64,000 nt of DNA from the NCBI GenBank assembly GCA_029582265.1, contig CM055816.1:2198992-2262991 (forward strand), in the 5' to 3' direction. Position 1 is the first letter of the stretch, and every line of letters begins with the position of its first letter. The DNA comes from Zoroaster sp. YZ-2022 (taxonomy: Eukaryota > Echinodermata > Asteroidea > Forcipulatida > Zoroasteridae). Below the pieces are notes generated by a model. That model ran no database searches, had not been told where the DNA came from, and saw only the letters and a program-made list of their open reading frames with translations. Both the position numbers and the translations under genes were made by a program. This document shows, piece by piece, positions 12,014 to 23,695 of the stretch.

Positions 12014-12426
12014 TGAACAATATCGTCACGATCAATGCAGACGTTCAATAGGGCATGGAATCGGTGTCATAGATTAAGATGAACACAGTGACTGAAAATG
12101 ACGAGATAACTTATTACCCAGGGGGCAAAGGTGGTTCAACAGACATGGAGTGCTATAAAAGGTTGTGCACCAGAAATGATATCTATATGGGTCTGGGACC
12201 ACAACCTACATGTAGGTGAACAACCTTGCAAACGAGCTACTGGAAATCTGTGGCACATCTTTTTGAAAAATGACCGTATCGCGGAAAAGGCGCGTTTCTG
12301 GATATTTACCAATCATGACTTGTACAGAAGTAACGGTAATATTACCTACATGTGCGGTATTATTTTCAGTCACTAAAAACTAGCACTCCTATTCCATGCT
12401 ATGTTGATCTTGACTATATTGTCCCT
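12014..12426. mobile_element. TTAA MITE family A, copy 2 (enlarged)
   Basis: Starts after TTAA with GAACAATATCGTCACGATCA and ends TTGACTATATTGTCCCTTTA. The arms carry GGGCATGGAATCGGTGTCAT and, inverted, AGCACTCCTATTCCATGC. It holds about 200 extra bases in the centre compared with copy 1 (around 12115-12345), which could be a longer family member or an insertion. Confidence 0.7.
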
Positions 12427-12509
12427 TTACGCTGATGATGGCATTCCATAGAATTAGACCGAGATGCGGTCACCTTCTGGCAAATAATTTCCTGTTTTTA
12501 GAAAACAGT

Positions 12510-13810
12510 ACTCTTTCCTAAATTTCGTATTAGAATGAATACAAACAATCTCAATGCATGTTCAATATTTTCTCGTTGAAGATACAACGTAATAAGCTGA
12601 AACTTTCACTGATTGGTTGTTTGATATATATCTTGATTCAAAGAGAACAAGAATACTCATAGAAGAATGTTGACAATATTATTATTATCCAATGTTGAGC
12701 CTTCCTTTTAATTCGCATATTACTATTATTGTTGATCCCTTCCCACCTCACCGTCCTATATCTACCATGTATGAGTATTGTCATATATGAATTGTTCTAA
12801 TCCCTACATTGAGACATACACAAAGTGACAATCCCTATGAGGGTAAACAATAACAAAGATTGTCTGTAAATGTCATGTTATTGAAATGTCATATTATCGA
12901 AATACTTACCCTTAGGTTTCAATAGTTTGTCCAAATCCCCAGGTCTGACCTTGGTCGACGTGGGGGCAGATTTTATATCTGACTGACATTAGGTCACCAC
13001 AACACGGCTTGGTATCCACATTAAAATCGTTTAAATTAAATTTCAAATTCTGATTACACCCAAATTGGTAAAAATTAAATCAGTCTTTAACATGGAAATG
13101 GACAACTCATTAAATTACAAAAAGGCAATTTAATAACTTAATTATACCCCAAGCCATTCGGATAACAAAATATACGAAAAATCTATCACCGACCATTTAT
13201 AGCAGATATGATATACAGAAACAATTGTGTGGAAATGACTCAAAGAAACTTGTCTCATGCCTGCAATAACTCAAGTGTGTCATGAACTAAAGGCATGATA
13301 CTTTTAACGTGTTTCATCTCTCAAAATGTTGTACCTTCCCTTTAATGTATATCTTGAATCAAAGAGAGGAAGCATACTCATAAAAGCATTTTATCAATAT
13401 TATGTTGAATCTTCCCGTTATTCCTTCCAATATCAATATTATTGTTGACTCTACCCCCACTGCACTGTCCTATATCTACCCTGTATGGGTATTCTCAAAT
13501 ATGAATTGTTCTAATTCCTACAATGGGACATACACAAAGTGACAATTCCCATGCTGACAAACAATAACAAAGATTGGGCTTCAATCATTTGTCCAAATTC
13601 CCAGGTCTGAACCTCGTGCGACGTGGGGATGGGATTTAATATCTGACAAATTGGTAAATTTAAATCGGTCTTTAACATGAAAATGGACAACACATGAAGT
13701 TACAAAAACGCAATTTAATAACTTAATTATACCCCAAGCCCTTCACATAACAACATACATGTATATGAAAAATCTATAACTGACCATTTATAGCAGAAAT
13801 ATAGTGTGGA
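12510..13810 (+). repeat. Duplicated intron segment
   Basis: Sequence at 12620-13210 recurs at 13340-13810 with moderate divergence. Shared marks are TATATCTTGATTCAAAGAGA, CATACACAAAGTGACAAT and ACTTAATTATACCCCAAGCC. The 5' part also matches 55.98-56.16 kb. No coding signal, so this is an old tandem duplication within the intron of the EGF-FReD gene. Confidence 0.8.
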
Positions 13811-14637
13811 ATGACTCTTAAGAAACTTGTCTCAAGAGTACACGTTCGTTCTTTGAATAGTCCGCATTGTCAGGACAATGGAAGAGCTTATTATTTTACC
13901 AGAGATCGTACGTTGGTAAACTTGGCCTATCTAGACCTTCCTGAATAAAGACAAAAACATACGACCTTATAACATAATGGGCTTGGTATCATACACTTTG
14001 TCCAATCAATTTACCAGTTGGTCTGAATCCAAAAGGTCATTTACAGACTGATACATTTATATGTGACATCACTGATCTAATACCTTGACTTTAGCCATAT
14101 TCTAATCTACGACCTTCTAAATGACCACACTACCACTCAGCCTACTGGGTTATTATACATGTATCACACGTGTCTGTCGTTATTTTACCGGCAATTTGTA
14201 TACCAACGGATATTTTTCATTTCCATTTAGAAAGGAATACAAACTACATCTAAAATGAAACATTTTTCAAAATAATTGTCGGAAGGTTGGTTTATTATAA
14301 ATTAAGCGATCAAATATTTGATGACGGGACCCATGATAGGACTTAAATACTGTGCTTATGAAAAACAAATAAAGTGTGTTTTTGTCTTAATTTATTTGCT
14401 ATTGTAGAAAAATTGCCGAATAGATAAGGGAAAACGGCTGATACATGTTTAACCACTTAGTCTTGTAGTAGGATTGTGGAAAGTAAAATCATAGAATGTT
14501 GCTGTATCGGGACCAATCATGGTGCGGTAATTACAATGTTTACAACATATTTAATTCTCTTCACCATCTGAGTCACTATATCCATTCATCAATAATTGCA
14601 CTTACTAGTAATACATCTTATTATTATCTGTCATTAG

Positions 14638-14783
14638 ATTACAAACATGAAGACTGTCAGGCCTACCATGATGCTGGTAACGACGTGAGTGGTGTTTACA
14701 CCATCTATCCTCAATCAGAGGTGTATCCAGACGGCTTGAAGGTCTACTGTTATATTATGCCATCGTTCGGATTTGGCTTGATC
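14638..14783 (+). CDS. Fibrinogen-related domain exon A
   Basis: The first part of a fibrinogen C-terminal (FReD) domain. It reads EDCQAYHDAGNDVSGVYTI, then YPQSEVYPDGLKVYC, which matches the family start D-C-x-(4-6)-G-x-x-x-S-G-V-Y-x-I with a later V-Y-C. FReDs are secreted ligand-binding modules of ficolins, tenascins and invertebrate immune lectins. The acceptor is CTGTCATTAG (phase 1, matching EGF exon 3) and the donor is GTAAGT in phase 0, matching the start of the exon at 29121. The usual G-G-G-W-T before the second part is replaced by FGFGLI, a divergence from canonical FReDs. Confidence 0.82.
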
Positions 14784-14854
14784 GTAAGTTCACTTTTGTC
14801 TGCCATCACCACATACAGATTGAATTCCAACATGAGACTAGTGAATTCAAAGGG

Positions 14855-14921
14855 GCTGGGGTGGGGTTGGTTGGGGCGGGGTTGGTTGGGGTGGGATGGG
14901 GTGGGGTGGGGGTGGAGGAAG
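14855..14921 (+). other. G-rich tract, possible G-quadruplex
   Basis: About ten runs of three or more G separated by short T/A spacers (GGGGTTGGTTGGGG-like), starting some 70 bases after the FReD donor site. Runs like this can fold as G-quadruplexes in DNA or in the intron RNA; folding is inferred only. Confidence 0.7.
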
Positions 14922-15879
14922 TGAATGAGAATAAGGAGCGGTCCCAATGATCTTAAAGGTTTGCTGTATTCATAACCCCAGATTAATATGTAATTTAAAC
15001 AATGTTGGTCGGATAATCATATTTTGGAATAAAGACATTTTACGTCTTCGATTTGAATATTTGAATGAATGTATAATACAAGTTGATCTGAGAGATAGAG
15101 ACCATTATAATGCTTCTGATATGACGTCATCTCATCGGTAAAAATAATAATTAAATTGTGTGCACTATGTAATGGTAGCTGCACTCAAATGCAGCGTTTG
15201 TGACGTCACAAGCGTTCCATGCTTTTGAACCAGTGGGGTTTACACTAAATGCAACACGACCGAATTCTGTCGATGACGTGCACAGCTAATTCTTGCTGCT
15301 GAAAACACAGCAAAAACAATCCGCATTTTCTCCCATTAAGAATATGTTTTTGAGAAATCAAATACCAAGATGAGTGTTTCAACATCTTAATTATCAATCT
15401 ACCACAGTAAGATGTGTATTTCAGCAAACTTCATGGGATTTCTAACCTACATGACATGGCACCCATGAGGGCGTGTTTGTTTATTCAAATCTGGGCGCGG
15501 TCATGCCACTGCGGGTTAGTCAGCGATGTAATTACAGTGATTCTATACGGACAAGATAATTATATGATAATATAAAATTGAAAAAAATGGATCCATTTAT
15601 CTACAATACATTGTTCACTGCCGATCAGAGTACCTTAATTTCCAATAAAAATTACTCCCCCTAAAATTTAAGCTTGCGTCCCCCCCCCCCCATCCCCAGC
15701 TTTTTTGGGGGGCTGGCGCCGCCCATTTTACGTCTTTGATTTGAAAAAAAAAATGATATGTACAAATAATAAAAGTGAAGTTAGTTATAACAGTCTCTGG
15801 GAAAAACCTCAGACCACAACATTGCTATTGGCATGACGTCATCAGCAGAACGATCAGGGAATTGAAGTAGACGGATTAA

Positions 15880-16070
15880 TGGAGAAATATCTCCACGATC
15901 AACAGAGCATGGAATCGGAGTGCCAGTTTCAGATTAACTCAGTGATGGAAAATAATAACCCACATGATAAGGTCATATTACCGTTGCTGCTGCATAAATG
16001 ACTTAGTAATTTCACTGTTTTCATCTTTAACTAGGACACCGATTCCATGCCCTGTTGAAAGCTGCTCTGA
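15880..16070. mobile_element. TTAA MITE family A, copy 3, cut by Gypsy LTR
   Basis: Begins after TTAA at 15876-15879 and carries both inner arms (AGCATGGAATCGG; CTAGGACACCGATTCCATGC). It stops at CTGCTCTGAT, where the Gypsy LTR begins. Copy 4 shows that some 20 further bases and a TTAA should follow; they are absent on the far side of the Gypsy. Confidence 0.82.
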
Positions 16071-16250
16071 TTGTTATATTTGTTTCATAGGTTCATGAGT
16101 TTATCAGAATAGAATTGGAACGGACTCACCAGTATGTACTGTGAAGCAGGTCGCCATGTTTGCACATGTCTTTATTCGATATGTGTACCAACTACACGTT
16201 CACACATTATGATGCAATATTATAACATGTACTTTGTGCATATTACAACA
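16071..16250 (-). repeat. Gypsy 3' LTR
   Basis: A 180-base LTR, TGTTGTAATATGCAC... to ...AAATATAACA on the minus strand, so it has TG/CA ends. The polypurine tract AAAAAGGGGAGA lies directly before it (16251-16262 on the plus strand as its complement). The last 62 bases are repeated at 23634-23695 as all that is left of the 5' LTR. Confidence 0.88.
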
Positions 16251-16575
16251 TCTCCCCTTTTTCTAGGAAGGAATAAAAACTGGTTAAACAATATGAATGA
16301 CATGAAGCACAATCCAGAGTGAACATTGAGTTTGATGAAATCATCAATAATGTTGTACAGTTCTATTCCAGAAACGATGTGTTAAGAGTTCAGTTCAGTA
16401 TTCAATGCAATTTGGAACTGGAGTTAGCCCGCAACAAACAAGAATCACTTGGGAAGTTAAAGTTCAAACAATTTGGTAAATCACGCAGATCTGGAATCTG
16501 ATTACTAGTGTTCATTTTTTGATTAGATTGATTTAAAACTGTTTTGGTGATCTACTATCAGAGAGTGCAAGGACT

Positions 16576-19270
16576 CTAGTTTCTAAAAACGATGTAGTCT
16601 CGGTGCCATACAGGTGCCTTCGATACTCGAATTGGTCGAGTCTCTGTTGGACGGAGATCCTTTGGTTCGTCTGATGAAATCTGGACATCAAGGACTGGAT
16701 CGGGTTTACATGTAGGAAGTAGAATGATGTGTCGTCTGTTCCTACGATACTCTGTTCCGTTGACGTTGACGATGTAGGAACGGGGAGTTTCAGATTTGCA
16801 GATAACATCACCTACTGGACTCAATTTCCCTTTGGTTCGGATCTTCACCCTATCACCGGGATGTAGGACATCGAGCTTTCTCACACCATGTTTGTGGTTG
16901 AAGGTGTTCTCGCTCTTCAATTTATTCGCTCTGTCTGCAACTTTCAGCCTCTGGTGGTCAACCTTCTTTGGACGGAGATTACCAGGTAGGGTTGGAAGAA
17001 TTGTGCGGATCTCTCTTCCCATCATTAGGCTGGCTGGGCTTTCACCAAGGCTCGGTAGAGGAGTTGAGCGATATGTCATGAGGGCTCTGACAGGATCGTC
17101 CTGACGTAAGATCATCTTGGCAATATGTACAGCCTTTTCGGCCTGCCCATTTGACTGTGGGTAGTGCGGACTCGAAGTGATGTGTTCGAAGTTGTATTCA
17201 CTAGCGAACTGGTTGAATTCCCCAAGGAACTGTGGACCGTTATCCGTCACTACAACTACTGGGATGCCAAATCAGGCAAACGTTGCCTTCATGAAGTTAA
17301 TCACAGATGTGGCTGTTGTCTTGTGAAGGTAGTGCACCTCTATCCATCTCGAATAGTAATCTACTGGTACTAAGTACATCTTTCCCTTCACTTCGGCTAG
17401 GTCGCAGGCAGTCTTTGCAGTGTTGGCACGACTGGACAAACTGGGCAATATCCACACTCATACCAGGCCACCACACAGCTTGATTAGCCCGCAAACGGCT
17501 CTTTGCGATGCCTCGATGACCCTCGTGGATTTTCTGCAACATCTCTTGTCGCATACTCTGAGGTATCAATATGCGATCCCCGTAGGTGAGGATACCACGA
17601 ACTAGACTGATCTTGTCCTGGTCTTCCCAGTATCGTTTCAGCTCTAGTTCGATGTCTTTCACATACTTTTGCCAGCCACCTTTGACGTACGAAGTCACTG
17701 CAGTCAGAGTAGCATCTTGACTGGTTGCTGATGCTATTTCTGCTAGCTTAGCATCAGACGCTGGCCACTGGGTTGTGATCATGCTGACATGAGCTTCAAT
17801 CTCGCTTTCAAGATCATCCTTGATCTCTGATGGTTTCTCTCTCTGGAGTGGAGCTCGGGAAAGTGCGTCAGCTATTACCAGAGTCTTGCCAGGTGTATAT
17901 TCTGCAAAACAATGGTACTTCATCAGCCTCATCAGTAAGCGCTGACATCTCAGGGGTGCGTCACACAAATCTTTATTGTTGATTAGCGGCACAAGGGGCT
18001 TGTGATCCGTCTGGATCGTTACTCTCAGCCCTCTCAGGTAGACGTAAAACCTCTCACATGACCAAACAGCAGCGAGTAACTCCTTCTCAATCTGTGCGTA
18101 TCTTCGTTCCGCAGGAGTTAAAGTTCGTGAGCAATATGCGACTGGCCTCCAGGATTCATCTTCCTGTTGTTGAAGGATGTAGCCACCAATGCGATAACTG
18201 CTTGCATCAGCACTGACCATCGTAGGCTTGGCTGGATCATTAAATGCAAGAGTGGGTGCTGTTGTGAGAAGTGTCTTCAGCTGTCTGAACGCATTGCATT
18301 GAGAGGGACCCTAGGTCCATTCTGTGTTGTCTTTCATCAAGTCGTTTATCGGAGCTGCTACAGAGGAGGCATGGGGTATAAAGCGAGATAGCCAATTTAC
18401 CATCCCCATCAGTCGTTTGACCTCTTCCTTCGTCGTTGGCGGAGCCATCTGCATGATCGCTTCGATCTTGGCAGGATCCGGACGGATGCCATCTTTACCA
18501 AGTCGGTGTCCGAGGAAGTGAACTTGCTCCTGTGAGATTTTACATTTCTCTTTGTTTAGCCGTAATCCAGCACCATGGAGAACCTGCAGGACATGATGTA
18601 GACGTTTGTCATGTTCTTTCTGCGTTTTGCCTGTGACGAGGACATCATCCATGTAGACGACTACTCCAGGTAAGTCTACCAGTAGATCGCTCATGATTCT
18701 CTGGTACAGCTCGGGTGCTGAAGTGATACCAAACGGTAGGCGCTTGAAACAGAACCTGCCAAAATGTGTGATGAATGTGGTGAGACGTTGACTGTCAACA
18801 TGAAGGGGAACTTGCCAAAAACCATTTTTGGCATCAAGGACGGAGAAAAACTGAGCTCCAGCGATCTTGCCCAACACTTCTTCCATTGTAGGAATTGAAA
18901 ACCGTTCTCGAGCCACAGCCTTGTTTAGTTGTCGTAGGTCGACACACACACGGATGTTTCCGTTCTTCTTAGGGGCTATGACAATCGGGGCACACCAATC
19001 AGTGGGGGTGGTGATGCGTGTGATGATGTCGTGTTTCACCATCTTCTCCAACTTGGACTTCAGCTTTGGAAGCATGGGTAATGGTATACGACGATGTGCA
19101 TGTACACAGTGTGGGGAAGTATCATCCTTCAGCTGTATCTTCACCGGGGGGCCTTGAAGGCATCCAGCTCCTTCAAAAACTCTGTTCAAAAAATCCTTAA
19201 AAAAATACGGAACTGGAACGTGATGACGTAAGCTGACACGGTCATTTCGCGCTCCTGTAAAATTCAACAA
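16576..19270 (-). pseudogene. pol: Gypsy pol: reverse transcriptase, RNase H, integrase
   Basis: Read on the minus strand from 19270. Reverse transcriptase spans about 19270-18311 with RVCVDLRQLNKA, FSVLDAKNGFWQV and the catalytic YMDD. RNase H follows (18290-17850: VSADASSYRIGGYILQQ; TDHKPLV). The integrase has an H2C2 finger ending CQHC, the second catalytic Asp in TDNGPQF, and the Glu in NGQAEKAV. Breaks: a TAG at 18311-18313 and a TGA at 17272-17274, both where relatives have Trp, and loss of roughly 30 residues with a frame change between the finger and catalytic core near 17430. The enzyme set would copy RNA to DNA and insert it; this copy cannot make an intact protein. Confidence 0.92.
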
Positions 19271-19339
19271 AATTTATACTAACACCGCAGAATATTTGGT
19301 TTCTTTTTCCATCAATCACTCATCTAATCATCTCCAAGC

Positions 19340-20243
19340 ATGGCTGAATCATCAGAAACGAACAAATCTACTAGATCCAAGAGAAAAGGACAAACAAATA
19401 AAGAAACAACCTCACCGGCGTCTCCGAGGAGTGATCATGTTCAAGATGGCTGTCATGCTTGTACTTGCAGAGTCGACATCACAAACATCAACACGAAACT
19501 TGACTTGGTCCTTCAATCACTAGATTCAATTCGATCCACAATAACTGGGATTGAAGTCAGACTACAAGAAACTGCCGATAAAGTTATCGATCAGCAGAAA
19601 GACATCGAAGAACTGAAATCTACGATCTCATTCCTAGACGCCAAGGTAGACGACAAATGTCAATCACTAACATCCAGTGTCAACAGCCTTACCGAAGGCA
19701 ACCATCACCATATCCAGCATCTCCAATCCCAAATCAGTGATCTACAAAACCCAAGCCACAGCAATAAAAATCGTCCTCTACGGCATTCCAGAGGGATCGG
19801 AGAGAGACCAGTTATGTGAAGATTTCATGTCTGAATTCTTTGGATCTCATATGAAGCCGGAGGATGGCAATGAGATCTAAATCAAAGGTGCCCACCGTAC
19901 CTCCACACACCGATCAACAAACCAAGGCAATCATCGCAACACTCGACCAATTCAATGTAAACTATTACGCTTCACTGACCGTCAATACCTCTTGAAACAA
20001 GCTCCCAAATCTCTCCAAAACAACTCATATAAAGGTTCAAATATCTACTTATCTGATGATGTGAACAGCAACGTAAGGAAAGCACGGCAGCAGCTGCGCG
20101 AAGATCACCTACCAAAGATACGAGGGGATGCTCGGGTGAACTTCGCATATATCCCCTGGTCAGTACCTGCCATTATTTCATACAAGCTTCACAGCGATGC
20201 GTTTAGTGTCTTCCGACTTGGGGATGCGAACACATTTAAGTAA
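19340..20243 (+). pseudogene. LINE ORF1 protein (coiled coil, nucleic-acid binding)
   Basis: ORF1 proteins coat LINE RNA and act as chaperones. Here a basic N-terminus (STRSKRKGQTNK) is followed by a cysteine pair and a coiled coil of heptads (about residues 50-125). The reading then shifts frame near 19740, with KIVLYGIPEGSERDQLCEDF, and a stop at about 19878. The remaining C-terminal domain (RFTDRQYLLKQAPKSL; NVRKARQQLREDHL) resembles that of L1-type ORF1. Two breaks make it a pseudogene. Confidence 0.78.
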
Positions 20244-20330
20244 ACTCTATGGGCCTATACAGTCAGCTAGTATCCATGGATTTCTTATGACCATACTCTA
20301 TCATTCAGTTCACTTATATAACCTGTTTGT

Positions 20331-21927
20331 ATGTTTTGTTTATGTACATGTGTGAGACCAGACTTACTGTGTATACCAAAAGCACTGAATTATACCAAAC
20401 GTAATTTTAATAAAACAAATATTCGGAATTTTAACCAAGAACTTAATGACACTAACTTGGATTTGTTACTTTCTACAAAAGATGTGAATGAAATGTATGA
20501 CCAGTTCATAGATTATGTAATAAAACTTTATGACAAACATTTTCCACAACGGGATCTCAAATGCAGAGTTAATAAAGACAAGTCTCCATGGTTAACAGAA
20601 GGCATTTACAATTCGGTTAGACGTAAAAATTGCTTGTATAAGAAATATCTTAAGAGTCCCACTTTTCAAAACAAATCTTCCTATGCGCAGTATAAAAACG
20701 TTCTTACATCCATTATTAGAACAGCTAAAAAGAATTATTTTTGTGAACAGTTCAATAGAGAGAAAAATAATCCTAAGGGTACATGGAAGCTTATAAATTC
20801 ATTATTATGTAGATCCAAAACTAAATCTAACCCATGTTATTTTGAACAAAAGGCGTCTTGAATAGAAAATGATAAAGATATTGCTAGTTCCTTTAATAAT
20901 TATTTTATCAATATTGGTAATAACATAGCAAAAAAACTACCAATACCTGACCAATCTTTTGAGACCTTTCTTAGTGACAGGTGTCCACATTCGTTATTTC
21001 TGGCCCCGATCACTGAAGCAGAAATTGCCATTGTTATTCTTAAACTCCCTTCTGGAAAAGCCCCTGGTTTTGATGGATTAAGCTCTTCTGTTATAAAATA
21101 ATCCAGGAATGCTTTAGCAAAGCCACTGACACTGTTATTCAACCAGTCATTTACGTCAGGGATTTTCCCCGACAGTTTAAACATAGGTAAAGTTGTACCC
21201 ATATACACAAATGGTAGCAAACACGATTTTAGTAATTACAGGCCTATTTCGATATTACCTGTGTTATCTAAAGTATTTGAAAAAATTGTTTATACTTGTT
21301 TAATTTGTTTCATAAATAAGTATGGGTTGTTATCAGAATCGCAATATGGATTCAGAGCACAACGCTCCACTGAGTTAGCAATTACGAGTGTACTTAATAA
21401 AATTATTAATGCCATTGAAAACAAGCAAATATCAATCGGTATTTTCCTGGACCTGTCCAAGGCTTTTGATACTGTTAATCATGATATACTTCTTCATAAA
21501 TTGGAACATATTGGTGTTCGCGGAATAGCCTTGGACTGGTTCAAGAGTTACCTATCACAAAGAAAACAATTTGTCTGATATAATTCATCAAACCGCGTTG
21601 TTTGCAGAGTTAAACGTTCTTAAATTCAACGACCTATACAATTTAAATCTAGGCAAATTCATGTTTAAGTATAAAAATGACCTCCTTCCTACTGATTTCA
21701 AAGATTTTTGCACGCTATCTTCATCGGTACATACATATGGCACCCGTGGTGCATCGAAGGGTAATCTTTACATTAATTATAACAGAACGTCATTATCTAA
21801 AAACAGTGTATTTTCTCGTGGTATTATATTTTGGAATCATCTCAAACCGGATCTAAAAGAACCTCTTACACTTGGTTCATTCTCAAAAAAACTTAAACAA
21901 TACTTTTTAAATATGTATATGCAGTAA
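20331..21927 (+). pseudogene. LINE ORF2 remnant (reverse transcriptase)
   Basis: Pieces of a non-LTR reverse transcriptase protein. 20331-20861 holds the linker before the polymerase (SPWLTEGIYNSVRRKNCLYK; KNYFCEQFN). 20862-21578 holds early motifs (LPSGKAPGFDGL; SNYRPISILPVLSKVFEKI; FLDLSKAFDTVNHDIL). 21571-21927 is the C-terminal tail (SSVHTYGTRGASKGNL; FSRGIIFWNHL). A stop near 21100 and an internal deletion at about 21576 remove the YADD active site. The motif set fits the CR1/L2/Jockey-like group; the exact clade is not decided. Confidence 0.88.
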
Positions 21928-22289
21928 AAAACAAACCTGATTCAAATTATTATCAAAATGTTATTATTGTTATGAATTATTTAGTAGTCAGGTCTCACAT
22001 GCCTGTTACATGTCCTTGTCATGTCTAAGTCTTTGTCTGTCATAGGGGAAGATTTAAAAGCATTATGCTTCATTTTCCCCTACATGTTGGTAATACTGCC
22101 AAGTTCCTATGTATACTGACAAGTTCCTATGTATAAATCCTGTAATTTACACTTAACATATTGTCAAATGTGCTTAATATTAATAATCTGTAATGTACTA
22201 TTGTACCCATTATGGATTAAGTTGTTGCCAACATGGAAATAAATGTGTGACATTGTATTGTCAGGACGAACACACAAAAAATAACGTTG

Positions 22290-23459
22290 TTGTCATTGAG
22301 CACAAGTACACGCTGCACCAAACCAAGGGTTGTGCATGCAGATTTCCCCAGAAGGGGTTGACCATCATCTATGACGAGAAATGTCAGTACATGGTGCTTG
22401 CCCTTTACCTCACAAGACAGCTTCTTCTGTCCTCTGGGTTTGGTGTTCCCACCAAAGTAACCACACAGACGAGTTGTTGTAGTCGGCTGCAAGTGTGGGT
22501 TGTGTAGCTGAAGGGTGTCGTAAACACAAAGTGGTAGAATGTTGACATCTGACCCTGTGTCTAGCATGAACTTTACCATCTGGCCTTGGACGTTGACGGT
22601 CTGGTACCACGATTCATGTGATTGGTCAGCATTGCTGCGATGAACTGACCCGACGAAGAATTCACTGTCATCATCAGACTCGTGTGGTGCACTGACAGCA
22701 TGCAGCTTTCTGGACTTCGATCTGCAAACTTTTGCATAATGACCACTTCTGACCTCTTGCCGGGCATGACGGATGACTGGAGTCCTGTCCACAATTACCG
22801 CATTTGGACTTTGTCTGGCCAGGCTTTGTTGATCGTCGGTAGAATGACCTCTGTTGTGGTCTGGGTTTGACTGCTTGAACAACTGCTGTGTTGTGGGCAC
22901 CTTTTATCTCTCGGAGATCTTTGGTAGCAGTCTCAAGGGTCTTGGCGACTTCTAGAACTTTCTGAAAAGTTAAACCATCCTTTGTCAGAAGATGTTTCTG
23001 GACATATTCGCTGCGAATTCCACAAACGAGTCGATCACACAAGGTGTCATCCAGAAAGGATCCAAACTTGCACGGACTGGCTAAATTCTGGAGTGAAACT
23101 GCATATACATACTGAGCGACTGTCTCTTCAGATTGCTGGTCACGTTTGTAGAATCGGAAACGCTCTGCAACAACTAAACGTTTCGGTCCGTAGCGAGATA
23201 TGAGCATGTCACATACCTCCTTGAAACTCTTCTCAGAAACCGGAGTAGGCTCAGCTAAACTCTTGACTGTCTTGTACACAGTAGGGCCCACTGCACTCAA
23301 AAGTACAGCTGTCTGCTTGGATGTAGGGATATCATTGGCCGTAAAATACAGGTCGAGCCTCTCAATATAGTTACGGATGTCTTCTATCTGGTCATACATG
23401 TCTAGACGACCGATCAGTGCAGCGCTAACGAGCGCCCCCATCGATGGAGATTGTGCCAT
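22290..23459 (-). pseudogene. gag: Gypsy gag and protease
   Basis: On the minus strand from ATG at 23459 (MAQSPSMGAL): a gag capsid region of about 200 residues (IEDIRNYIERLDLYFTAND), then a Cys-rich nucleocapsid (CGNCGQDSSHPSC). The frame changes near 22740, after which a second knuckle (GHYAKVCRSKS) and an aspartic protease with LDTGSDVNILP appear. The shift could be the programmed gag-pol type or a plain mutation. The protease runs to about 22290, where LINE sequence begins. An in-frame ATG exists at 23534, but the MAQSP start fits the family better. Confidence 0.85.
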
Positions 23460-23617
23460 CGTGATCCCGTGTGCGTGTATGCATACATGTATACAACAGT
23501 GTACAGAGTCGGTGATAATCGTTAAATGTATCACAAAGTTCAGCTTCTTATAACTGAAGCAGAATGCAAAATGACGACGTTAATTGTCCGTGTAAACTAC
23601 CGCTTGTTATTACTCAA

Positions 23618-23695
23618 CCAACCACTGCCACCATGTTATATTTGTTTCATAGGTTCATGAGTTTATCAGAATAGAATTGGAACGGACTCACCAGT
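23618..23695 (-). repeat. Gypsy 5' LTR remnant and primer-binding site
   Basis: 62 bases (23634-23695) identical in pattern to the 3' end of the 180-base LTR at 16071. Directly inside, the minus strand reads TGGTGGCAGTGGTTGG, in the place and style of a tRNA primer-binding site. The outer 118 bases of the LTR are gone and unrelated sequence follows. Confidence 0.82.

Larger units (their letters stand above)
19285..22230 (+). mobile_element. LINE (non-LTR retrotransposon) inside the Gypsy
   Basis: Plus-strand element inserted between Gypsy protease and reverse transcriptase; edges are approximate because no target duplication was clear. It holds ORF1 (19340-20243), a reduced ORF2 (20331-21927) and a 3' UTR. 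The apurinic endonuclease that normally starts ORF2 is missing, and the region of the reverse transcriptase from the YADD motif to the thumb is deleted at 21576. It is later than the Gypsy, which is itself later than the MITE. Confidence 0.85.
16071..23695 (-). mobile_element. Ty3/Gypsy LTR retrotransposon (degenerate)
   Basis: Order on the minus strand: 5' LTR remnant (23634-23695), primer-binding site, gag, protease, reverse transcriptase, RNase H, integrase, polypurine tract, 3' LTR (16071-16250). A LINE of about 2.9 kb interrupts it between protease and reverse transcriptase. The polyprotein has a gag/pol frame change, stops in reverse transcriptase/RNase H and integrase, and a short integrase deletion. 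It lies in the long FReD intron, inserted in a family A MITE. No target duplication can be tested because its right end is deleted. Confidence 0.95.

Noticed and set aside
16796..17104. Plus-strand open frames opposite the Gypsy pol and Polinton genes
   Set aside because: Antisense shadows of recognised proteins with no domain of their own.
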